Shown in pieces: positions 16,729 through 24,506 of a DNA stretch of 39,020 nucleotides (position 1 is the stretch's first letter; every line of letters starts with the position of its first letter). Origin of the DNA: Myxococcales bacterium (GTDB lineage Bacteria; Myxococcota_A; Polyangia; Polyangiales; Polyangiaceae); the NCBI GenBank assembly GCA_025351875.1, contig JANXVA010000169.1, positions 1-39,020 on the forward strand, read 5' to 3'. The position numbers and the translations under genes are program-made. The notes under the pieces are model-generated. The model was not told the DNA's origin, did not search any database, and saw nothing but the letters and a program-made list of their open reading frames with translations.

Positions 16729-17520
16729 GTGACAACCGTGCAGGAGAGGGCTACGACCTCGTCGCTCATGGCTCTCCCCTGGGAAACGCTCGCTTCCGTA
16801 TCCACCGCCGACGGCGTGCTCGACCTGCGTCGTCGCGGTGACAAGGACTTCCTCATCACCGTCGGCGGCCGCATCCTGATGAGCAGCGCCGCTCACCGCT
16901 CGGAGGACGCGCTCGCCAAGCTCGCGTGCGTCGGCCTGCGGAGCAAGCGGCGCGCTCGGGTCCTCGTCAGCGGTCTCGGCATGGGCTTTACGCTGCGCGC
17001 CGCTCTCGCCGAGCTCGCCGAGGACGCCGAGGTCACCGTCGCCGAGCTCAACGCCGTGGTGGTGGAGTGGTGCGCGGGGCCGCTCGCTTCACTGACCGCT
17101 GGCGCCGCCCGAGACCCGCGCGTGAACGTCGAGATCGTCGACGTCTCCAGGCACATCGCCGCCGTCGCCCGCGACTCCCACGCGCCACGCTTCGACGCCA
17201 TCGTGCTCGACATGTACCAGGGCCCGCAGAACATCGTCCGCGCCGACGACCCCCTCTACGGTTGGGTCGCCGTCGAGCGCACCAAGCAGGCGCTCTCGCC
17301 CGGCGGTGTCTTCGCGATCTGGTGCGAGGGGGCCTCCCCGGGCTTCGAACGCAACCTGCGCGCCGCCGGGTTCCACTACCAGTTCGAGCGCGCCGGCCGC
17401 GGCTCGCGCGTCCACTGCGTGTATGTTGCACGTGACCACGCCGTACCCGCCGCCTCCCGAGCGTCCAAGCCCGGCACGTCAGACAAGCGTCCGAAGAAGG
17501 CCCGACCTCCTCGCTCCTGA
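16729..17520 (+). CDS. spermidine synthase-like methyltransferase-fold protein
   Basis: The 263-residue protein has the Rossmann core of polyamine synthases and related methyltransferases: VLVSGLGMGFTLRAAL (78-93) as the nucleotide loop, VTVAELNAVVVEW (102-114) with the acidic ribose-binding residue, and FDAIVLDMYQGPQN (155-168). Real spermidine synthases carry GGGDG and DxxDP motifs, which are absent here, so aminopropyl transfer is doubtful. A methyltransferase or non-catalytic role is possible. The C-terminal tail (after about 235) is basic and Pro-rich. The GTG start lacks a ribosome binding site; TAGGAC lies eight bases upstream (16715-16720). Confidence 0.8.
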   Translation: MTTVQERATTSSLMALPWETLASVSTADGVLDLRRRGDKDFLITVGGRILMSSAAHRSEDALAKLACVGLRSKRRARVLVSGLGMGFTLRAALAELAEDAEVTVAELNAVVVEWCAGPLASLTAGAARDPRVNVEIVDVSRHIAAVARDSHAPRFDAIVLDMYQGPQNIVRADDPLYGWVAVERTKQALSPGGVFAIWCEGASPGFERNLRAAGFHYQFERAGRGSRVHCVYVARDHAVPAASRASKPGTSDKRPKKARPPRS

Positions 17521-17524
17521 CGGA

Positions 17525-17530
17525 TAGGAT
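17525..17530 (+). promoter_or_regulatory. putative -10 element of the 104-residue protein
   Basis: TAGGAT ends seven bases before ATG 17538; CGGATAGGAT lies directly after the preceding stop codon. No ribosome binding site is present. Confidence 0.45.
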
Positions 17531-17537
17531 CGTACGC

Positions 17538-17852
17538 ATGAGCATCGATCCGCGACAGAGCGGTCGGCCCACCTACGTCGTGGAGTCGAAGCTCGACGTG
17601 CTCAAGCACGGCGGGCGCATGCACCCCGGGACGAAGGCGGCGGGGGCTCCGGGCCTCTTTCTCTACAAGCTGCCGCTCGACGCGACCGAGGCCGAAATCC
17701 GCGGCTGGCGCTCGAGCATCCACAACGAGGACCCCGCGAATCCGCGCGTGTCACCGTCCGGTCAGGAGGACTGGTGGATCTCGATGCGTGGCTCGAAGGC
17801 GAGCTGGCCACAGTCGGGCGAGCGCTCGAACGGCAAGGCCCTCAAGCGATAG
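17538..17852 (+). CDS. small protein of unknown function
   Basis: The protein has 104 residues without signal or membrane segment. The core runs PTYVVESKLDVLKHGGRM, APGLFLYKLPLDATEAEIRGW and GQEDWWISMRG, with a compact mixed alpha/beta appearance; the tail is basic. I do not recognise the family. ATG 17538 is supported by the hexamer TAGGAT seven bases upstream. It converges with the membrane protein gene that ends at 17869. Confidence 0.65.
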   Translation: MSIDPRQSGRPTYVVESKLDVLKHGGRMHPGTKAAGAPGLFLYKLPLDATEAEIRGWRSSIHNEDPANPRVSPSGQEDWWISMRGSKASWPQSGERSNGKALKR

Positions 17853-17868
17853 ACCCGCGCAGACGCCG

Positions 17869-18519
17869 TCACGGGAGCCGGCTTCGTCGCTGCGGAGCCG
17901 TGCTGTTCGCGTCGTCCTCCGCGTCGAGAAGATCGAGGTCGAGCGTCGCGTCCTTCTCGCGCCCCGTGGACTCGCCGACGCGCAGCTGCTCGGCGACGCG
18001 CACGCGCTGCCCGCCCGCGAGCCCGTGCTTGCCTCGCGCCAGGACGCCCGCGACGACGACCAGCGTTGCGAGCGACGCGAGCGCGACGCCGTGCTGCGCC
18101 TCGAGGCTCGGTTGCGAGATCGGAAACGTCGTGAAGAACGACCATGCGTACTCCTTCCAGGCGATCGCGCTGATCGCTCCGGTCGACGCCGCAAGGACTG
18201 CGAGCAGCGCCGTCGCGCCCTTGTCGAAGCGCGCAAAGGCACGCGAGGCGATCGCAAAGGGCAGCGCCCCGACGATACCGACGAGGCAGAACCAGGGGGG
18301 CGCGATCCCGATCGCCCAGGCGACGGGAAACGATGCTGCCGCGCCCAGCGCCAGCCCGACGCCCCACGAGCGCCCTCGGCGGGCGGCCGTGGCACCGACG
18401 ATGAGGAGCGCCGCGGCAAGGACGGTGATCCAGCGGTCGTACGCCACGCTGCGGAGAAGCGTGGCCGCGCCGACCAGCTGGGCCGCGACGAGCGAGAGCT
18501 GGAGTCGCCTCATGTCCAC
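17869..18519 (-). CDS. polytopic membrane protein of unknown function
   Basis: The 216-residue protein contains about six membrane helices in the first 165 residues (LSLVAAQLVGAATLL, ITVLAAALLIVGAT, GVGLALGAAASFPVAWAIG, FCLVGIVGALPFAIA, ALLAVLAASTGAISAIA, VALASLATLVVVAGVLA). A charged cytoplasmic-type tail (RVRVAEQLRVGESTGREKD) follows. I see no transport motif. The start is placed at GTG 18519 because TACGAT (18526-18531) lies six bases upstream; ATG 18513 is two codons further in. The frame is open far upstream, but that part is not protein-like. Confidence 0.75.
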   Translation of the reverse strand: MDMRRLQLSLVAAQLVGAATLLRSVAYDRWITVLAAALLIVGATAARRGRSWGVGLALGAAASFPVAWAIGIAPPWFCLVGIVGALPFAIASRAFARFDKGATALLAVLAASTGAISAIAWKEYAWSFFTTFPISQPSLEAQHGVALASLATLVVVAGVLARGKHGLAGGQRVRVAEQLRVGESTGREKDATLDLDLLDAEDDANSTAPQRRSRLP

Positions 18520-18525
18520 GAAGGG

Positions 18526-18531
18526 ATCGTA
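18526..18531 (-). promoter_or_regulatory. putative -10 element of the membrane protein gene
   Basis: TACGAT (TAnnnT type) on the minus strand ends six bases before GTG 18519. Confidence 0.38.
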
Positions 18532-18639
18532 GACGCCGCGCGGTTGCGCGCAACCCGCGTCAACGGTCGAGCTCGAACGAGGGGCAGAGCAGGGTAGACC
18601 TCGCTGTGAACGAGGCTGGAACGTGGCATTCTTCGATCG

Positions 18640-19665
18640 ATGCCCAGCGTGTCGACCTTGGTGCCCGCGTCGCTCGCGCTCCTGGTGCTCTCCGCGTGCG
18701 TCGCCGGAGGAGAGCCGAGGCCCTCGCCCGAGCCTGAGCCGGCCGCTCCGCACGTGGCCCTCGCCCTCACCGACACCGATCCCGTCTCTGCGGCGGTCGA
18801 CACGAGCTGCACGACCACCTCGGTGAAGGGCCTCTCCACGCAGCTCGTCGCCGAGATCCTCTGCATGCGACCGGGCTCGATGAGGAGCATCGAGGGGGCC
18901 GCGGGCCTGTCGCTCGGCTCCGCGGTGTTTCCGTTCCTGCAGACGCCCGCGGCCGACGCGCTGCTCGTCGCGCAAAAGGCACGCGGCACCGCGATGACCA
19001 TCAACTCGGCGCTGCGGACGCTCCCCCAGCAGTACCTCCTCTACAGCTGGTACAAGGCAGGTCGCTGCGGGATCTCGCTCGCCGCGACCCCTGGCACCAG
19101 CAATCACGAGGGCGCGCTCGCCGTCGACATCGACGACTCGGCAGGGTGGCGGCCCTCGATGACTGCGGCTGGCTTCCGCTGGCTCGGTGCGAGTGATCCG
19201 GTGCACTACGACTACCTCGGCACGGACGCGATCGACCTCGGAGGTCTCTCCGTGATGGCCTTCCAGCGGCTATGGAACCGCAATCATCCGGAGGACCCGA
19301 TCGGCGAGGATGGCGACTACGGCACCGCTACCGCGACGCGCGTAGCTCGCGCACCCGTCGGGGGCTTTCCGCGCGGCGCCGAGGGCTGCGCGCCCGACGC
19401 CGGTGCGCCCGACGCCGGTCCGCCCGCGGGCGACGCTGCGCCTCCTCCTCCCGCGACGGTGGCCGCGCCGCCAGCCGCAAGCGACGACGGCGGATGCTCG
19501 ACGACCGCGGCGCCACGTCCGAGGTCGCTCGGCTCTGCGGCGCTCCTCGCACTCGTCGCCCTCGCAGCTGTGGCGCGCGCGCGCGCACGCCGCCCCAGGT
19601 CGCTCAGCGCTCGCGGGTCGGGCTCTTCGGCTCGGCTGCTGCCGCGGGCGTGGCGGGGGCCGTGA
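18640..19665 (+). CDS. exported M15/VanY-like carboxypeptidase with MYXO-CTERM-like tail
   Basis: The 341-residue protein has a signal with lipobox LSAC (Cys20) and a peptidase domain (about 55-195). The zinc motif SNHEGALAVDID contains His156 and Asp163, and VHYDY supplies His189, as in D-Ala-D-Ala carboxypeptidases and related peptidoglycan peptidases. A short segment after it (VMAFQRLWNRNHPEDPIGED) resembles a peptidoglycan-binding module. A Pro/Ala/Asp linker with two copies of PDAG follows. The tail GGCSTTAAPRPRS plus a hydrophobic helix and RARARR is MYXO-CTERM-like, a sorting signal known in Myxococcota. The protein then continues 23 residues beyond the Arg cluster, which is unusual. 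The 3' end overlaps the convergent small gene by 62 bases. Confidence 0.85.
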   Translation: MPSVSTLVPASLALLVLSACVAGGEPRPSPEPEPAAPHVALALTDTDPVSAAVDTSCTTTSVKGLSTQLVAEILCMRPGSMRSIEGAAGLSLGSAVFPFLQTPAADALLVAQKARGTAMTINSALRTLPQQYLLYSWYKAGRCGISLAATPGTSNHEGALAVDIDDSAGWRPSMTAAGFRWLGASDPVHYDYLGTDAIDLGGLSVMAFQRLWNRNHPEDPIGEDGDYGTATATRVARAPVGGFPRGAEGCAPDAGAPDAGPPAGDAAPPPPATVAAPPAASDDGGCSTTAAPRPRSLGSAALLALVALAAVARARARRPRSLSARGSGSSARLLPRAWRGP

Positions 19666-19795
19666 CCTTAGGCGCGCGCGGAGCCTTCTTCTCCTGGAAC
19701 GTGTAGCCGGGTCGACCACCCTTCTGGCGAGCCAGGTTCTGGTGCGTCACCCACATGTTCGCGCGGGCGTGCTTGCCGTCGAATTTCGCAGCCAC
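19604..19795 (-). CDS. small basic protein of unknown function
   Basis: From GTG 19795 the protein has 63 residues: a conserved-looking N-terminal half (HARANMWVTHQNLARQKGGR) and an Ala/Pro/Lys-rich tail. AGGAGAAG lies just before the start, giving good ribosome binding site support. The frame is open further up to 19876, but that part would place the ribosome binding site inside the gene. No family is recognised; the basic tail might bind nucleic acid, which is only a guess. Confidence 0.65.
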   Translation of the reverse strand: MAAKFDGKHARANMWVTHQNLARQKGGRPGYTFQEKKAPRAPKVTAPATPAAAAEPKSPTRER

Positions 19796-19800
19796 TTCGT

Positions 19801-19808
19801 CTTCTCCT
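19801..19808 (-). promoter_or_regulatory. ribosome binding site deciding the GTG start at 19795
   Basis: AGGAGAAG on the minus strand lies five bases (AGGAG core: eight bases) before GTG 19795, one of the clearest Shine-Dalgarno sequences in the window. Confidence 0.6.
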
Positions 19809-19939
19809 GCTTTCGCCCGTCCTTCTAACCGGATTCTCCGCACAGGCAAGCTCGGAGACGTTGCGAAACGCATCAACTCGCTATCCGACCGCTGGAACGG
19901 CCTTTACGGGATGGCTGGCTTTAGGCGAGCATCCTGCGC

Positions 19940-21007
19940 ATGGCATTCGACGCAACGATCGTCAAAAAACGGCTGGCGCAATTCTGGGAGCTGAACGCCG
20001 AGTTCGGCCATGAGCACAACGCCGTCCACGTCTACCTGAGCGAGATCGTCAGCGACCGCTACGTGCTGGTCAACGGTCTGCAGCTTCTCCACGACGAGCT
20101 CCAGCTCGCGGGCCTCAACAAGTCCGACGAGGACACCAACGATGTCGTCGCGTGCGGCGCCGACCTCTCGCTGCCGACCGTCATCACGACGCTCGCGCAC
20201 ACGAACTGCGGTGACCGCATCCACCAGGGCGAGGCGACCACCTCGTACCAGCAGATCGTCGCGTCGCGCTTCGCGTGCATGTCGGAGATCGGCGAGTACA
20301 AGCTCGAGGCGTTCTCGCCCACCGGCGGCGGCACCGATGACGGTCACACCCTCGCCCACGTCACCGTGGCGCACCAGCTCGACGCCCCGATTCGCAAGGC
20401 GCTCTACGACGGCCACCCGGGGTCGTTCGTGCTCGTGAACGTCGACCTCAAGACGCATGTCGGTCGGATCGACCTGCCGAACGGAAAGGTCCTCATCGGT
20501 CAGACGAAGGAGTCGAAGTGGCGCGAGTCGCGTAGCGCCTGCGGCGCCATCGTCGGCACGCTCAAGGGCTACAACGCCGAGAACGGCGTCCACCGGCGCA
20601 TCCGCCAGGATCTCGGCGAGGCGAACTTCAAGTACCTCACCGAGCACGGCGTGAAGACCAAGGACGGCGTCGACGTCACCCCGGCGGTCGCCGCCGCCAT
20701 CGTCGCCATCCAGGGCATGCTCAACACCGCGACCGCGCTCGAGACCGAGCTCGACGAGCGCGGTGTCGGCCACCTCACGGCCTCGCTCACGGTGAATCGC
20801 CCGCACCTCGACGACACGATCGTCTACTTCGCGCGCGCCACGGTCTTCCAGGGCCAGACGCGGGTTCAGGGCTTCGGCACCGACGCCTCGAAGTTCTCGG
20901 GGCGTGTGGTCGAGTACAAGGGCGACCGTCGCCTTCTCCTCACGTACGACGGCATCGACGCGAGCGACCACCCCGTCCACGAGTCGAGCGCGAAGCCCAA
21001 GAGCTGA
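19940..21007 (+). CDS. 355-residue protein of unknown function
   Basis: The protein is soluble-looking, without signal or membrane helix. The N-terminal part contains FGHEHNAVHVYLSEIVSDRY and VACGADLSLPTVITTLAHTN; the middle has AFSPTGGGTDDGHTLAHV and a conserved-looking SRSACGAIVGTLKGYNAENG. The C-terminal part ends with a beta-rich module (LTASLTVNRPHLDDTIVYF, VVEYKGDRRLLLTYDG). Several His, Asp and Cys residues could bind a metal, but no known motif emerges. It lies 38 bases before phenylalanine hydroxylase on the same strand, yet that gene seems to have its own promoter. No function is assigned. Confidence 0.8.
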   Translation: MAFDATIVKKRLAQFWELNAEFGHEHNAVHVYLSEIVSDRYVLVNGLQLLHDELQLAGLNKSDEDTNDVVACGADLSLPTVITTLAHTNCGDRIHQGEATTSYQQIVASRFACMSEIGEYKLEAFSPTGGGTDDGHTLAHVTVAHQLDAPIRKALYDGHPGSFVLVNVDLKTHVGRIDLPNGKVLIGQTKESKWRESRSACGAIVGTLKGYNAENGVHRRIRQDLGEANFKYLTEHGVKTKDGVDVTPAVAAAIVAIQGMLNTATALETELDERGVGHLTASLTVNRPHLDDTIVYFARATVFQGQTRVQGFGTDASKFSGRVVEYKGDRRLLLTYDGIDASDHPVHESSAKPKS

Positions 21008-21038
21008 CGATCACGAGGCCGGCACCTGGGCGCTCTGC

Positions 21039-21044
21039 TAGGTA
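21039..21044 (+). promoter_or_regulatory. putative -10 element of phhA
   Basis: TAGGTA ends seven bases before GTG 21052. It lacks the final T of TAnnnT but has the same spacing as several other genes here, favouring GTG 21052 over GTG 21046. Confidence 0.33.
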
Positions 21045-21051
21045 GGTGCGC

Positions 21052-21864
21052 GTGAAAGCGCATCTGGTCCAGCTGGACCTCGATCACCCCGGGTTTCGCG
21101 ATCCGACGTACCGGACGCGGCGCGACGCCATTGCGCGGCTGGCGGGTGCTCACGAGCGTGGGCAGCCGCCGCCGCACGTCGACTACACGTCCGAGGAGAG
21201 CCAGGTCTGGTCGACGGCTCTCCTCGCGCTCACGAGGCTCCATGCGCGCTACGCGTGCCGCAGCTACCTCGAGGCGTGGCCGACTCTCGGGTTCACCGGT
21301 GCACGCATCCCGCAGCTCGCGGAGATCAGCGAGCGCCTCCACGGCGCCTCCGGGCTCACCTACGAGCCTGTCGCCGGTCTCGTGACCCCTCGCGGCTTCA
21401 TGGAGCGCCTCGCCGACCGGACGTTCCTCGCGACGCAGTACATGCGCCACCCGAGCACGCCGCTCTACACGCCCGAGCCGGATCTCATCCACGAGCTCGT
21501 CGGGCATGCTCCTTCGCTGTGCGATGAGCGGTATGCGCGGATCAACCAGCTCTTCGGAGACGCCACGCGCAAGGCGGACGATGCGTTCGTCGACCAGCTG
21601 ATCCGTACTTACTGGTACTGCATGGAGTTCGGTGTCGTACGCGAAGGCGACGCGCTGAAGGCCGTGGGCGCCGGCTTGCTCTCCTCGTTCGGCGAGCTCG
21701 GCCGCTTCGAGGAAGAAGCGAAGCTCGTACCGTTCGACCTCGACGTCATCGGGGGCACGCCTTTCGACCCGACGCAGTACCAATCGACGCTCTTCGTCGC
21801 CGCGTCGGAGGAGGCGCTCCTCGCGACGCTCACGGAGTGGCTCGAGCTTGCCGCTCGCCGCTGA
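21052..21864 (+). CDS. phhA: phenylalanine 4-monooxygenase
   Basis: The enzyme hydroxylates phenylalanine to tyrosine with O2, tetrahydropterin and non-haem iron. From GTG 21052 it has 270 residues, the size of the single-domain bacterial form without a regulatory ACT domain. The iron ligands are in PDLIHELVGHAP (His147, His152) and YWYCMEFGVV (Glu192). Other family segments are TPRGFMERLADRTFLATQYM and LSSFGELGRF. No pterin-recycling gene (pterin carbinolamine dehydratase) is next to it. The alternative start GTG 21046 adds two residues. Confidence 0.95.
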   Translation: MKAHLVQLDLDHPGFRDPTYRTRRDAIARLAGAHERGQPPPHVDYTSEESQVWSTALLALTRLHARYACRSYLEAWPTLGFTGARIPQLAEISERLHGASGLTYEPVAGLVTPRGFMERLADRTFLATQYMRHPSTPLYTPEPDLIHELVGHAPSLCDERYARINQLFGDATRKADDAFVDQLIRTYWYCMEFGVVREGDALKAVGAGLLSSFGELGRFEEEAKLVPFDLDVIGGTPFDPTQYQSTLFVAASEEALLATLTEWLELAARR

Positions 21865-21885
21865 ACCGCGCGAACCAGCTGGACG

Positions 21886-23382
21886 TTATCGCTTGGCGTA
21901 CGTCTGCTTGCAGTAGGTGAGCTCTGCGTCGTCGATGGTGGGCTCGGGGAGCACCGGCGGTACGAGATGCGGAGGGGCCGCGAAGTCGAAGAAGTCGAGC
22001 GGGATGTTCGCGTTCGCGTCGCGCGACGTGAGCGCCGGGACGCGGAAGCGCGCCTGGATGAAGCGGAGCACGCTCGCGTGGTCGTACACCTCGTGGGAGA
22101 CGTAGCCGCGCTTCGCGTAGGGCGAGACGACGACGAGCGGAACGCGAAAGCCGTAGCGATCGAAGGCGCCGTCGATCGGCCTGTCCTTGCCGTCGATGGT
22201 GGGCTTGCCGTCGTTCGGTGCGCAGGCCCTCGGCGGCGGCACGTGATCGTAGATGCCGCCGTGCTCGTCGTACGTGAGGAACACCGCGGAGCGCTTCCAC
22301 TGCGGGCTCTTCATCACGGCGCCGATGACCTGAGAGACGAGCTTCTGGCCGATCTGGATGTCGCCCGGCGGGTGCTCGTCCTCCGTCTCGGCGTCGCCCT
22401 CCTTGAGGAAGTTCGCGTCGAAGAAGCTGACCGCTGGGAGCTTGCCCTCCGCGGCTTGCTGGTAAAATTCCTCGAGCGTCGCGACGACGGTGCGGTTCCA
22501 GCGCGCGCCGAGCGATGGGCCGACCACGGTCGTGACGCCGGGAGGGCCGCCGGAGGTGAAGAGCGTCCAGCCGACGTGCCGCTTCTCGAGCTCGTCGAGG
22601 ATGAGCGCGTCGTTCTGCGGGAACGGGTAGGAGGAGAGATCCGGGAACGTGTTGGCGGTGTGCCCGAAGCTGGTCGCGGCCATCAAGAACATGCGGTTTG
22701 GCCAGGTCGGGCCGAGCAGCGAGCAGTGGTAGTGGTCGGCGATCCCGAACTCCTTCGCGAGCGCGTAATAGTAGGGGATGTCTCGTTCGTCGTACCAGTC
22801 GAGCGCGCGCTGCCCGTCCTCGAGCGCGCCTGAACCGTGGTTCGTGACGAAGAAGCCGTCCATCTTGCCGTCGTCGTATTGCGCGTGGCTCGCTCCCCAC
22901 CCGTGATCGGTGTCCGAGAAGCAGAGGTGCTCGGCGTGCTTGCGCGCGTGCGTCGGCCTCGCGGCGTCGGTGGGGGTCTCGGGGTTGGTCGCGTCGTCGG
23001 CGGCGCTCTCGATGTCGGTCCGGCCGGCGTACTTCGCGAACCGGCCGAAGTAGTGATCGAAGGAGCGGTTCTCCTGCATGATCACGACGATCGTGTCGAT
23101 CGGGATGTCCTTGGCGACCGGGACGCTCGCGCCGAGCGTCTCGTCGGCGAGGGCGCCGCGCGCGAACTTGCACGCGAGGCGGTCGGCGGCGGCCTGGGCC
23201 TCGTCGGGGCGCGTGACGGCGCGATCCCATTCGGGAGGGGTCGGCGGGCGCGTGTCGTCGGCGCCGCCGTCGGGGGAAGGCGTGCTCGTGGCGTCACTCG
23301 AGCTCGAGCATGCGCCGGAGGAGGTTCCGGTGGCGGCCATGACGAGCAGCGCGGCGAGCGGGCCAAAGGTGAGTGTCTTCAT
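21886..23382 (-). CDS. exported phospholipase C-type phosphoesterase
   Basis: The 498-residue protein has an export signal, possibly a lipoprotein (SGAC, Cys25), followed by a Ser/Asp-rich spacer. The phosphoesterase domain (phospholipase C / acid phosphatase AcpA type) shows IVVIMQENRSFDHYFG near the start and FLTYDEHGGIYDHVPPP near the end, which contain the conserved metal- and phosphate-binding residues, plus PLVVVSPYAKRGYVSHEVYDH. It probably cleaves phospholipids or phosphate esters outside the inner membrane. ATG 23382 is chosen because GGAGGTGA lies seven bases upstream; the frame extends to 23406. Confidence 0.92.
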   Translation of the reverse strand: MKTLTFGPLAALLVMAATGTSSGACSSSSDATSTPSPDGGADDTRPPTPPEWDRAVTRPDEAQAAADRLACKFARGALADETLGASVPVAKDIPIDTIVVIMQENRSFDHYFGRFAKYAGRTDIESAADDATNPETPTDAARPTHARKHAEHLCFSDTDHGWGASHAQYDDGKMDGFFVTNHGSGALEDGQRALDWYDERDIPYYYALAKEFGIADHYHCSLLGPTWPNRMFLMAATSFGHTANTFPDLSSYPFPQNDALILDELEKRHVGWTLFTSGGPPGVTTVVGPSLGARWNRTVVATLEEFYQQAAEGKLPAVSFFDANFLKEGDAETEDEHPPGDIQIGQKLVSQVIGAVMKSPQWKRSAVFLTYDEHGGIYDHVPPPRACAPNDGKPTIDGKDRPIDGAFDRYGFRVPLVVVSPYAKRGYVSHEVYDHASVLRFIQARFRVPALTSRDANANIPLDFFDFAAPPHLVPPVLPEPTIDDAELTYCKQTYAKR

Positions 23383-23389
23383 CGGACGG

Positions 23390-23397
23390 TCACCTCC
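23390..23397 (-). promoter_or_regulatory. strong ribosome binding site for the phosphoesterase
   Basis: GGAGGTGA on the minus strand is followed by seven bases and ATG 23382. It rules against the upstream start at 23406. Confidence 0.7.
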
Positions 23398-23435
23398 CAT
23401 AGCCATTCAGCGCGCCGGATGCGATACCGTCGAGC

Positions 23436-23708
23436 ATGAGCGATCCCACGCCTTCCCGTCCCCGCTCGATCGTCGGCGCCGAGGCGGACACGATCGTCGC
23501 GCAGGTCGAGGCCCTCTACGCCGGGGAAGGCCCGCCGGCCCGCAAGACGCTCTCGGTGAGCGCGCCGGACGGTAGCGAGCGGATCCGGCTCGGCCGGCTC
23601 TTCATCGAGTGCACCGTGTGCGGGACGAGGCAGCCTCAGTCGCAGTCGCGGCAGTCCCCGGAGGCGCGGAAGATGTGGGTCGGGATGCACCTCCGCTGTC
23701 CGGACTGA
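23436..23708 (+). CDS. small protein with a CxxC zinc-ribbon-like end
   Basis: The protein has 90 residues. The N-terminal half is helical and polar, while the C-terminal half has ECTVCGTRQPQ (Cys59, Cys62) and HLRCPD (Cys88), with His85 as a possible fourth ligand. This looks like a small zinc-binding fold; the family is not recognised. TACCGT lies five bases before the ATG. It is divergent from the phosphoesterase gene. Confidence 0.6.
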   Translation: MSDPTPSRPRSIVGAEADTIVAQVEALYAGEGPPARKTLSVSAPDGSERIRLGRLFIECTVCGTRQPQSQSRQSPEARKMWVGMHLRCPD

Positions 23709-23735
23709 GTCCGCGCGAAGGAGTGTCGTGACGGT

Positions 23736-24383
23736 TCACAGGACGAGGCGTGCGCCGCGCGTGACGAGCACGGCGCCGAGGGCTCGTCTCGCGGCGTCGC
23801 ACGCGGCGCCTTCCTGATCCGCATCGCAGGCGACGTGGGTACGCTCGAGCGCTGCGTGGATGCGCTTGTCCTCGAGGAGCGTCACCTGCGTGGGAAGGTA
23901 GAGCCGGTCGATCGTGATCGGACGCACCGGGTGGCGCGGGCGCGTGAAGGAGAGCGCGCCAGCGTCGACGGGCGCACACGTGCCGTCCCAGCGGAGGACG
24001 TCATAGGTGAGATGGGAGCTGCTGGTCGTGCTGCTCCAGGTGACCGCTTGAGACAGCACGAGGACCTCCTCGTCGAAGCGCGGAGGGGATGCCTCGGCCT
24101 CGGCGCTCCGCGCGATGTACCCGAGGCGGTGCTTCTTCTTGGCGAGAAACATCCGGAGCGCGGCGGTCGGGGTCATGTCGCGGCACGCCTCGATGGGAGG
24201 GGCCGTGCGCGCCGAGAGCTCGTCGCCGCCTCGGGTCTTGGCGAAGGTGCTCTCCGGCACCGCGAAGGCCACGTGCTGAGGGGTTCGCACGCCGCTCGTG
24301 GGGCTCGGGTACGCCGCCGAACAGCCCGCCGACCAGCCTGCCGAGAGCGCCGCGAGCGCGAGGAGGAGCGAGGGGCGCGACAT
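23736..24383 (-). CDS. putative lipoprotein of unknown function
   Basis: The 215-residue protein has a signal MSRPSLLLALAALSAGWSAG followed by Cys21. The mature part includes MTPTAALRMFLAKKKHRLGYI, AEAEASPPRFDEEVLVLSQAVTW and a C-terminal region with two Cys (CDADQEGAACDAARRALG) that could pair. No enzymatic motif is seen. The 124-base gap upstream of its start carries a hairpin (24471-24491) belonging to the end of the preceding MBL gene. Confidence 0.75.
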   Translation of the reverse strand: MSRPSLLLALAALSAGWSAGCSAAYPSPTSGVRTPQHVAFAVPESTFAKTRGGDELSARTAPPIEACRDMTPTAALRMFLAKKKHRLGYIARSAEAEASPPRFDEEVLVLSQAVTWSSTTSSSHLTYDVLRWDGTCAPVDAGALSFTRPRHPVRPITIDRLYLPTQVTLLEDKRIHAALERTHVACDADQEGAACDAARRALGAVLVTRGARLVL

Positions 24384-24470
24384 GTACCGACCTCGTGCAG
24401 CGACCGTGCCTGCGATGAGATGCCTATTTTGAAGGCAATTCGTCGAGTGCGCACGAACGACCGTCCCGTC

Positions 24471-24491
24471 CGCGAGACTCGGTGTCTCGCG
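24471..24491 (-). terminator. perfect 8-bp hairpin downstream of the MBL-fold gene
   Basis: CGCGAGAC (24471-24478), a five-base loop and GTCTCGCG (24484-24491) form a perfect hairpin 15 bases after the MBL stop codon. There is no T-run after it on the minus strand, so it may be a weak terminator, an mRNA end-stabiliser or a protein site. Confidence 0.4.
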
Positions 24492-24506
24492 CGTGGGACA
24501 CGGGAG

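Noticed and set aside
15967-16896. N-terminal extension of the adaptor frame beyond GTG 15966
   Set aside because: The extension is antisense to the small lipoprotein gene and has no similarity to adaptors; the adaptor's membrane helix starts about 50 residues after GTG 15966.
16729-17520. Assignment as true spermidine synthase
   Set aside because: The GGGDG and polyamine-binding Asp motifs are absent, so only the fold is supported.
24421-24437. Short TGCC...GGCA palindrome near the lipoprotein start
   Set aside because: Only four paired bases around a nine-base loop, expected by chance.
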